Positions 58,212 through 64,000 of a DNA stretch of 64,000 bases are shown here, piece after piece. The translations under genes and the position numbers were made by a program. Below the pieces are notes generated by a model, which was not told where the DNA came from, searched no databases, and worked only from the letters and a program-made list of their open reading frames with translations. Positions within the stretch are counted from its first letter, which is position 1. The number at the start of each line of letters is the position of its first letter. The stretch is from CAVZZG01 sp963779685 (GTDB lineage Bacteria > Actinomycetota > Thermoleophilia > Gaiellales > F1-60-MAGs149). The DNA is taken from assembly GCA_963779685.1 (NCBI GenBank), contig CAVZZG010000003.1, forward strand, positions 806,001 to 870,000. The letters are read 5' to 3'.

Positions 58212-59129
58212 CTACCCGTCGCAGGCGGCGATGTCCTCGCGCATCTGGCGGACGAGCTCGTCGATCGACGCGAAGACCACCTGGCCGCGCAGGAAGCGGC
58301 GGAACTCGATGCTGATGGGGTCCTCGTAGATGTCGTCGTCGAAGCGCAGGAGGTGGGCCTCGACGCGGACGTCGCGGGCACCGTCGAAGGTCGGGTTCGT
58401 GCCGACCGAGATGGCGGCGCGGTAGCGACGGCCCTCACCGACCACGGCGTCCCCGGCGTAGACGCCCTCGGCGGGCACGACGTACCGGTCGTCCATGCCG
58501 AGGTTCGCGGTCGGCACGCCGAGCTCGCGGCCGCGGCCGTCACCGCGCACGACGACGCCCTCCAGCGCGAACGGGCGGCCGAGCATCTCGGCGGCCGAGA
58601 TCACGTCGCCGGCCCGCACCGCCTCCCGGATGCGCGACGACGAGACGGGCTCGCCGGCGACCGCGGCGAGCGGGGCCGCGGTGACACCGAAGCCCAGCTC
58701 CTCGCCGAGGGCGCGCAATCCGTTGACATCGCCCGCGCGCCCGCGTCCAAAGCGGAAGTTCTGTCCGACCGAGACCTCGATGGCGCCCAGCCGGCCGACC
58801 AGGATGTCGAGCGCGAACCGCTCCGGCGTGAGGGCGGCGAGCCCCTGCGTGAACGGGACGACCACGACCTCGTCGACGCCGCAGGACTCGATCGTCGCGA
58901 TCCGGCGATCGAGGGTCGCGAGTGCCTCGGGCGCCCGCTGCGGGAACAGCACCGACACCGGTCGCGGGTGGAACGTCGCCACCAGGCTGGTCGCGTCGAG
59001 CGCGTGTGCGTGCTCGACGGCTGCGCGAATCACGCGCTGGTGCCCGAGGTGCACGCCGTCGAAGGTGCCGAGCGCGACCGATCGGCGGCCCGGCTCGACG
59101 TCGACGGGGCTGTTGTAGAGGATCGTCAT
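58212..59129 (-). CDS. ribF: Riboflavin kinase / FAD synthetase (bifunctional)
   Basis: 305 aa. N-terminal nucleotidyltransferase: SVALGTFDGVHLGHQRVI (HxGH), TFHPRPVSVLFP, VSVGQNFRFGRGRAGD and VSSSRIREAVRAGDV. C-terminal kinase: GVVVRGDGRGRELGVPTANLGMD, VYAGDAV, ISVGTNPTFDGARDVRVEAHLLRFDDDIY. It makes FMN and FAD. The ATG forms an overlap with the truB stop (ATGA). truB-ribF adjacency is common in bacteria. Confidence 0.96.
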   Translation of the reverse strand: MTILYNSPVDVEPGRRSVALGTFDGVHLGHQRVIRAAVEHAHALDATSLVATFHPRPVSVLFPQRAPEALATLDRRIATIESCGVDEVVVVPFTQGLAALTPERFALDILVGRLGAIEVSVGQNFRFGRGRAGDVNGLRALGEELGFGVTAAPLAAVAGEPVSSSRIREAVRAGDVISAAEMLGRPFALEGVVVRGDGRGRELGVPTANLGMDDRYVVPAEGVYAGDAVVGEGRRYRAAISVGTNPTFDGARDVRVEAHLLRFDDDIYEDPISIEFRRFLRGQVVFASIDELVRQMREDIAACDG

Positions 59130-59956
59130 GGCACGAGGCCCACGGCGGGGCGGATGCCGGCGCCATCTCGAACGCCGATCGCGATGAGCCGCCCTTCGTG
59201 GACGAGGCGGACCGGCGACGGGCCGTCGAGGTCGATCGTCCGCCCGTGTCCCAGCGCCGCGGCCGCGGCGGCGTCGACCTCGGCGATGGGCAGGTGCGGC
59301 AGGGCATCGATGATCTCGCGCCAGGGCTCCGAAGCCGCGTCGGCGACGTCGAAGGGGCCGATGCCGGTGCGGCGCAGCGCCGCGCAGTAGGCGGCCGCGC
59401 CGAGCGCCTCGCCGAGGTCGCGGGCCAGGGCCCGGACGTAGGTGCCGCTCCCGCAGCGGATCGCGAGCCGCGCGGTCTGCGCGTCCTCGTCGAAGTGCTC
59501 CAGCGAGAGCTCGTAGACCTCGACCTGCCGCACCGGCACCGTCACCGTCTCGCCCCGCCGGAACCGGCGATACGCCCGCTCACCGTCGATGTGGACCGCG
59601 CTCGCCGCCGGCGGCACCTGCTCGATCGCGCCCGTGAAGGCCGGCAACGCGCCGGCGATGGCCGCCTCGGTCGTCCGGACGTCGCTGGGCGTCAGGTCCC
59701 CTTCCGGGTCGTCGGTCGTGGACGTCGCCCCGAACTGCACGACCGCCCGGTAGCGCTTCTCGAGGCCCGCCAGGTAGGGGGCGAAGCGCGTCGCCCGCCC
59801 GGCGAGGACCAGGAGCAAGCCGGTGGCGAATGGGTCGAGCGTGCCCGCGTGGCCGACCTTGCGGCCGAGCTCGGGTCGCATCGCGGCGATCGCCTGAAAC
59901 GACGACCGCCCGGCCGGCTTGTCGAGCAGCATCAGGCCATGCCGCTGATCAGCCAT
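59126..59956 (-). CDS. truB: tRNA pseudouridine-55 synthase
   Basis: 276 aa from ATG 59956, 8 nt overlap with nrnA. Catalytic Asp in KVGHAGTLDPFATGLLLVL; KRYRAVVQFGATSTTDDPEGDL, QVPPAASAVHIDGERAYRRFRRGE (KxxGxxAY-type), IRCGSGTYVRALARDLGEALGAAAYCAALRRTGIGPF are TruB signatures. It modifies U55 of the T-loop in tRNAs. Lies between nrnA and ribF in the same operon as rbfA. Confidence 0.96.
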   Translation of the reverse strand: MADQRHGLMLLDKPAGRSSFQAIAAMRPELGRKVGHAGTLDPFATGLLLVLAGRATRFAPYLAGLEKRYRAVVQFGATSTTDDPEGDLTPSDVRTTEAAIAGALPAFTGAIEQVPPAASAVHIDGERAYRRFRRGETVTVPVRQVEVYELSLEHFDEDAQTARLAIRCGSGTYVRALARDLGEALGAAAYCAALRRTGIGPFDVADAASEPWREIIDALPHLPIAEVDAAAAAALGHGRTIDLDGPSPVRLVHEGRLIAIGVRDGAGIRPAVGLVP

Positions 59957-60929
59957 CGGCCGCGGCGACTCCGCGCTCGATGAAGGCCAGCACCTCGCCG
60001 AGCTCGAGGTCGCTCGAGAAGCCGGCGGCACGCTGATGGCCACCGCCGCCCGCCTCGCGGGCGATCCGGGACACGTCGATGGCGTCGGTCGACGCCCGCA
60101 GCGAGACCTTGAAACGGGGGCCCGAGGGAGGCTCCCGGACGAGTGCCGCCACGGCCACGCCCTCGATCGAGCGGAGCTGGTCGATGACGCCCTCGGTGCC
60201 GGCGTCGTCCGCGCCCTCCTCCTCCACGTCCGCCCGCATCACCCAGCTGGTCGCGAGGCGCCCGCCCAGCCGGAGCTCGATCCGGGCCAGGGCTCGGCCG
60301 AGCAGCCGGAGCTTGGCGGCCGGGACGTTCTCGTAGACCCGCGAGAACACGACCTGCGGCTCGACGCCGAGGGCCACGAGTTCGGCCGCGAACCGGAGCG
60401 CACGGGCGTCGGTGTTGGAGTACTGGAACCGGCCCGTGTCGGTGACAAGGCCGACGTACAGCGGCAGCGCGACCGAGAGCGGTGGCGGTGAGCCGAGCCG
60501 TAGCAGCAGCTCGTGAACCATCATCGATGCGCAGGCGGCATCGGCGTCGACGACATCGACCCCGCCGAACCGCGTGTTGTCGTGGTGATGGTCGATGTTG
60601 ACGATGTCCGAGGCGCCGTCGAGCAGGCCTTCCGGCGCGGCCATGCGGGCGGCCGAGCCGCAGTCGACCGCGAGCACCAGCCAGCCCGACCCGGCCGGGC
60701 ACGACCGTGTCACGTCGCCCTCGTCGAGCCAGCCGAACTCACGCGGGAACGGCTCGTCGAGTGCGTGCGCGGTCGCGGTGATCCCGGCGAGCCGCAGGCC
60801 GCGGACGCAGCCCACGAGCGAACCCAGCGCGTCGCCGTCGGGGTTCTCGTGGGTCACCACGGCGACCCGATCGGCCGACCGGATGGCGGCCGCCGCCGCG
60901 GCGTAGGCGGCGACGAGCTCTGCGCTCAT
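59949..60929 (-). CDS. nrnA: Bifunctional oligoribonuclease/PAP phosphatase NrnA (DHH family)
   Basis: 326 aa. DHH motifs: VAVVTHENPDGDALGSLVG, LVLAVDCGSAARM, DIVNIDHHHDNTRFG (DHH), LYVGLVTDTGRFQYSNT, and the DHHA1 C-terminal motif GGGGHQRAAGF. It degrades nanoRNAs and pAp to mononucleotides with Mn2+. Overlaps rbfA (ATGA) and truB; the rbfA-nrnA-truB-ribF order is conserved in Gram-positive bacteria. Confidence 0.95.
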   Translation of the reverse strand: MSAELVAAYAAAAAAIRSADRVAVVTHENPDGDALGSLVGCVRGLRLAGITATAHALDEPFPREFGWLDEGDVTRSCPAGSGWLVLAVDCGSAARMAAPEGLLDGASDIVNIDHHHDNTRFGGVDVVDADAACASMMVHELLLRLGSPPPLSVALPLYVGLVTDTGRFQYSNTDARALRFAAELVALGVEPQVVFSRVYENVPAAKLRLLGRALARIELRLGGRLATSWVMRADVEEEGADDAGTEGVIDQLRSIEGVAVAALVREPPSGPRFKVSLRASTDAIDVSRIAREAGGGGHQRAAGFSSDLELGEVLAFIERGVAAADG

Positions 60930-61315
60930 CCGTCCGCCCCGGGCTCGTCGGCCTCGGTCTCGGGCAGCGGCGGGTTCTCCGCCAGCAACTGGTCGATGCG
61001 CTGACCGTGATCGAGCGTCTCGTCGATCCGGAACCGGAGCACGGGGGTGTTGCGCAGCCGCATCTCCTCGTTGATCCGGGCCTGCAACACGCCGCGCACC
61101 CCATCGAGCGCCGTCAGCGCCTTGGCCCGTCGATGCTCGTTGCCCGACACGTGCACGAAGACGTCGGCATAGGCGACATCCCGGCTGGCCTCGACACCGG
61201 TGACGACCACGCCGCTGAGGCGCGTGTCGCTCATCCCGACGAGAGAGTCGGAAATCACCTGCCGGAGCGTCTCGTCGACACGCCGGAGCCGTTGCGTCCG
61301 ACCTCGTCTGGCCAT
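60926..61315 (-). CDS. rbfA: Ribosome-binding factor A
   Basis: 129 aa. RTQRLRRVDETLRQVISDSLVGMSDTRLSGVVVTGVEASRDVAYADVFVHVSGNEHRRAKALTALDGVRGVLQARINEEMRLRNTPVLRFRIDETLDHGQRIDQLL follows the RbfA pattern throughout, including the KH-type domain end and the LRFxxDxSxxxGxxI motif. Assists 16S 5'-end maturation and cold adaptation. It lies 10 bp after the S4-type gene and overlaps nrnA. Confidence 0.94.
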   Translation of the reverse strand: MARRGRTQRLRRVDETLRQVISDSLVGMSDTRLSGVVVTGVEASRDVAYADVFVHVSGNEHRRAKALTALDGVRGVLQARINEEMRLRNTPVLRFRIDETLDHGQRIDQLLAENPPLPETEADEPGADG

Positions 61316-61325
61316 CGCGGGCAGC

Positions 61326-61805
61326 CTACCGCGTGCGGTTCGGCGGCAGCCGCACCGACAGGCGCAGCCGCGAGATCTCCTTCGGCGACAGCGGCCGCCA
61401 GGCGCCAGGTTCGAGGCCGTCGACGGCGAGACCCGCGTACGACCGCCGGTGGCGGCCCTGCCAGCTCTCCGGCTGGCGATGGGCCGGGTCGCCCACCCGG
61501 ACGGCCAGGTCGTGGTCGGCCAGCAGCAGCTCCGCCCCGCTCTCGCCGATCTCCAGCCCGCGCACCGGCTCGAGCGAGGGCGGGTGCACGATCGCCGTCG
61601 GCTCGCCGGCGGGCTTGTGGTAGAGCACGGCCGTTCGGGGCGGCGCGGTCACCGGCCGGGCATCGACGCACACCTCGACGCCGGCCGCGACGTTGTCGGC
61701 AGGCGAGAGCGCCACCTCGCCGCCGACCGTCACGCGGCCGTGCCGGACGAGCCCTTCCACCTCACGCCGGGTGCCAAGGCCACCGGCCGCGAGGTATCGG
61801 TTCAG
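61326..61805 (-). CDS. S4-domain protein, shortened RsuA/RluB-like pseudouridine synthase remnant
   Basis: About 159 aa. S4 RNA-binding motif LNRYLAAGGLGTRREVEGLVRHGRVTVGGEVALSPADNV, then LYHKPAGEPTAIVHPP (the YKPxG of RsuA-type enzymes). The catalytic GRLDxxTxGLLLLT is replaced by VRGLEIGESGAELLLA (Glu at the Asp position) and about 70 residues normally following are absent; the C-terminus DGLEPGAWRPLSPKEISRLRL corresponds to the usual end. No ATG/GTG/TTG precedes the S4 motif; CTG 61805 with AAGGA 6 nt upstream forms a CTGA junction with the clpX stop and is the best candidate start. Probably an RNA-binding protein without synthase activity. Confidence 0.6.
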   Translation of the reverse strand: MNRYLAAGGLGTRREVEGLVRHGRVTVGGEVALSPADNVAAGVEVCVDARPVTAPPRTAVLYHKPAGEPTAIVHPPSLEPVRGLEIGESGAELLLADHDLAVRVGDPAHRQPESWQGRHRRSYAGLAVDGLEPGAWRPLSPKEISRLRLSVRLPPNRTR

Positions 61806-63079
61806 GCGGATTCCTTGGCCGGCTCGTCGACGATCGCCTGGCCCGAGGCCGACACGAGGGTCGGTTTGAGCCCGTGCTCGATCGTCTCGCGGTTGATCAC
61901 GCATTTCGCCACATCCCGACGCGAGGGGAGCTCGAACATCACGTCGAGCAGAGCCGTTTCGATGATCGAGCGCAGACCGCGCGCGCCGGTCTCGCGCTCG
62001 AGGGCCTTCTGGGCGATGGCCACCAGGGCGTCCTCGGTGAACGTGAGATCGCAGTCGTCGAACGAGAAGAAGCGCTGGTACTGCTTGACGAGCGCGTTCT
62101 TGGGTTCGAGCAGGATCTTGACCAGGTCGTCGCGACCCAGGGGGTGCACGGCCGAGACGACCGGCAGACGGCCGATGAACTCCGGGATCAGCCCGAACTG
62201 GATGAGATCCTCGGGCATCGTGTCCTGCAGCATGCTCTCGCGCGGCTGGCCGTCCTGGCGGGATCGGATGTCGGCCCCGAAGCCGACCGAGTTCTTCCCG
62301 ACGCGGCGGGAGATGACCTTGTCCAGGCCGGCGAACGCGCCACCGCACACGAACAGGATGTTCGTCGTGTCGATGGACAGGAACTCCTGGTGGGGGTGCT
62401 TGCGCCCGCCCTGCGGCGGCACGCTCGCGACGGTGCCTTCGAGGATCTTGAGGAGCGCCTGCTGCACGCCCTCGCCCGACACGTCGCGCGTGATGGACGG
62501 GTTGTCCGCCTTGCGCGCGATCTTGTCGACCTCGTCGATGTAGATGATCCCGGTCTCGGCCTTCTTGACGTCGAAATCGGCCGCCTGGATCAGCTTCAGG
62601 AGGATGTTCTCCACGTCCTCGCCGACGTAGCCGGCCTCCGTCAGGGCGGTCGCGTCGGCGATCGCGAACGGCACGTTCAGGATCCGGGCGAGGGTCTGGG
62701 CGAGAAGCGTCTTGCCGCAGCCCGTGGGCCCGAGCAGGAGGATGTTCGACTTCTGCAGCTCGACGTCGCCGCCGGCCTGCGAGACCATCTGGACACGCTT
62801 GTAGTGGTTGTACACCGCCACCGCGAGCGTGCGCTTGGCCTCCTCCTGCCCGACCACGTAGTCGTTCAGGACGGCGTAGATCTCCTTCGGCCGGGGCAGG
62901 TTCTGCAGATCGAGCGCCTGAGGGGTCTGCAGCTCCTCATCGATGATCTCGTTGCAGAGGTCGATGCATTCGTCGCAGATGTAGACGCCAGGGCCCGCGA
63001 TCAGCTTCTTCACCTGTCGCTGGGACTTGCCGCAGAACGAGCAGAGGAGCTGCTCGCTGGAATCGGAGGCACGAGCCAT
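61802..63079 (-). CDS. clpX: ATP-dependent Clp protease ATP-binding subunit ClpX
   Basis: 425 aa. N-terminal zinc domain (CSFCGKSQRQVKKLIAGPGVYICDECIDLC), Walker A LLGPTGCGKTLLAQTLA, Walker B GIIYIDEVDKIAR, the ClpP-contact loop VGFGADIRSRQ, sensor and arginine-finger regions (IPEFIGRLPVVSAVHPL, ETGARGLRSIIETALLDVMFELPSR). Unfolds substrates for ClpP. Separated from clpP by 12 bp and followed by the S4-type gene with an overlapping stop. Confidence 0.97.
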   Translation of the reverse strand: MARASDSSEQLLCSFCGKSQRQVKKLIAGPGVYICDECIDLCNEIIDEELQTPQALDLQNLPRPKEIYAVLNDYVVGQEEAKRTLAVAVYNHYKRVQMVSQAGGDVELQKSNILLLGPTGCGKTLLAQTLARILNVPFAIADATALTEAGYVGEDVENILLKLIQAADFDVKKAETGIIYIDEVDKIARKADNPSITRDVSGEGVQQALLKILEGTVASVPPQGGRKHPHQEFLSIDTTNILFVCGGAFAGLDKVISRRVGKNSVGFGADIRSRQDGQPRESMLQDTMPEDLIQFGLIPEFIGRLPVVSAVHPLGRDDLVKILLEPKNALVKQYQRFFSFDDCDLTFTEDALVAIAQKALERETGARGLRSIIETALLDVMFELPSRRDVAKCVINRETIEHGLKPTLVSASGQAIVDEPAKESA

Positions 63080-63091
63080 CTGTATACGATC

Positions 63092-63673
63092 TTACCGGTG
63101 CTCGATGACCGCGTCGATGATGCCGTACTCCTTGGCCTCTTCGGCGGACATGAAATAGTCGCGCTCGGTGTCCTTCGAGACCTTCTCGATCGGCTGTTTC
63201 GTGTGGTGCGCGATGATCTCGTCCAGCCGCCTGCGCATGTCGATGATCTCGCGGGCGTGGATCTCGATGTCGGTCGCCTGCCCCTGGAATCCGGCCGAGA
63301 CCTGGTGGATCAGGATCTTCGAGTTCGGCAGTGCCATGCGCTTGCCCGGCGTGCCACCGGCCAGCAGCAGCGCGCCCATGGACATGGCGATGCCGACGCA
63401 GATCGTCTGCACGTCGGGCTTGATGAACTGCATGGTGTCGTAGATCGCCATGCCCGCGTACACCGATCCACCCGGCGAGTTCACGTACAGCGAGATGTCC
63501 TTGTCGGGATCTTCCGATTCGAGGTGGATCAGCTGCGCCACGATCAGGTTCGCGATCTGGTCGTCGACCGGCGTACCGAGGAAGATGATCCGCTCGTTCA
63601 GCAGGCGCGAGTAGATGTCGAACGCACGTTCTCCGCGCGACGTCTGCTCGACCACCATGGGCACCAACGGCAT
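63092..63673 (-). CDS. clpP: ATP-dependent Clp protease proteolytic subunit
   Basis: 193 aa, GAGAGGAG ribosome-binding site 7-8 nt before ATG 63673. Triad Ser (VGIAMSMGALLLAGG), His (ILIHQVSAGFQGQATDIEIHA), Asp (KDTERDYFMSAEEA) intact. Close relative of the ClpP at 30.7-31.2 kb; this copy is the one in the tig-clpP-clpX unit, so it is the likely ClpX partner. Confidence 0.97.
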   Translation of the reverse strand: MPLVPMVVEQTSRGERAFDIYSRLLNERIIFLGTPVDDQIANLIVAQLIHLESEDPDKDISLYVNSPGGSVYAGMAIYDTMQFIKPDVQTICVGIAMSMGALLLAGGTPGKRMALPNSKILIHQVSAGFQGQATDIEIHAREIIDMRRRLDEIIAHHTKQPIEKVSKDTERDYFMSAEEAKEYGIIDAVIEHR

Positions 63674-63695
63674 CTCAAAGCTCCTCTCGGCTCAG

Positions 63696-64000
63696 CTACC
63701 CGCCCGTAGCATCGGCATCATGGTCGGCGATCTCAACGGCGTCGTCCTCCTGGCGTACGACCGGAACCGGCTTGCAGAGCTCGACCGCTCGGTCGAGCGC
63801 CAGCTTGAGGCGCAGCTCCTGTCGCACGGACTCCCGGGCGGACGGTGACTCCATGACTCTTCGCGCGGTCGCCTCGGGATCCTTCTCCTCCGCGGCCTGC
63901 TCGAGGACCCATGCCTCGAGCTCCTCATCGCCCGGCGCGATCTGCTCGCGATCCGCGAGCGCCCGCAGCGCGAGCTCCTGGCGGGCCGAGGCTTCTGCTT
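63696..64000 (-). CDS. tig: Trigger factor, C-terminal fragment
   Basis: The gene runs off the right edge; 101 codons and the TAG stop are visible and have no start codon in the window. The translation ASARQELALRALADREQIAP, later ATARRVMESPSARESVRQELRLKLALDRAVELCKPVPV, matches the helical C-terminal chaperone domain of trigger factor, ending in an acidic tail (DDAVEIADHDADATGG). It lies 22 bp before clpP; tig-clpP-clpX is the standard bacterial order. Confidence 0.8.
   Translation of the reverse strand, partial: AEASARQELALRALADREQIAPGDEELEAWVLEQAAEEKDPEATARRVMESPSARESVRQELRLKLALDRAVELCKPVPVVRQEDDAVEIADHDADATGG

Overview
The window is very GC-rich, coding-dense DNA with frequent GTG/TTG starts and 1-4 nt start/stop overlaps. 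The gene content points to an actinobacterium, most likely of a deep lineage such as Thermoleophilia: Rex, an F420-type oxidoreductase, a clpP1/clpP2-like pair, a TPP riboswitch ahead of thiO-thiS-thiG-thiE/D, and a secreted collagen-like protein with an N-terminal 'NGTITG' repeat. The class assignment is inference. Nearly everything is chromosomal housekeeping. There is no rRNA, tRNA, CRISPR array, prophage or complete insertion sequence, and no gene-free stretch over 300 bp.

Layout. 1-3.7 kb: start of a pcrA/uvrD helicase, a polysaccharide deacetylase lipoprotein, an Ig-rich secreted protein, VanZ-like and HAD-like genes. 3.6-8.1 kb: thrC and hom (divergent), then the H+-pyrophosphatase hppA. 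8.2-12.7 kb: collagen-like secreted protein, TPP riboswitch and thiamin operon. 12.7-17.3 kb: PilZ protein, mtnP-DUF1844-GCS2 operon, anti-sigma-like protein, a large rod-shaped inverted repeat, rex. 17.4-22.8 kb: a tightly overlapping operon fmdB-tsaE-tsaB-rimI-tsaD-subtilase-grx leading to rex (t6A tRNA modification plus a secreted protease and redox control). 22.9-26 kb: panC-panB, a VOC protein, a zinc-ribbon-like protein, a NUDIX hydrolase. 26-31.2 kb: uvrA behind a LexA-type box, a HemL-like aminotransferase, a PH-domain protein, a clpP paralogue. 31.3-42.4 kb: a 2401-aa secreted clan-CD (gingipain-like) multidomain protein and a 1265-aa cyclase/AAA/TPR signalling protein. 42.4-49.6 kb: a MITE-like element, uvrB, a glycerol-1-phosphate-dehydrogenase-like gene with an LLM oxidoreductase, SDR, mdh, lytic transglycosylase, coaE. 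49.6-56.6 kb: ribosomal protein S1 with a roughly 195-residue repetitive acidic tail, a bicupin, polA, malic enzyme. 57-64 kb: rsgA behind a probable leader peptide, then the long operon tig-clpP-clpX-S4 protein-rbfA-nrnA-truB-ribF, closed by a strong hairpin.

Three genes (hom, the collagen-like gene, the HemL-like aminotransferase) are each interrupted or lose their stop through what looks like one extra G in a G-run, so sequencing or assembly error must be considered. The most noteworthy items are the giant C25-like protein with an eightfold ARIPA repeat, the S1 tail, the cyclase whose two domains carry complementary halves of one active site, the rsgA leader/SD-sequestering hairpin, the LexA box over the uvrA -35 region, and the unexplained 100-nt rod structure beside rex.
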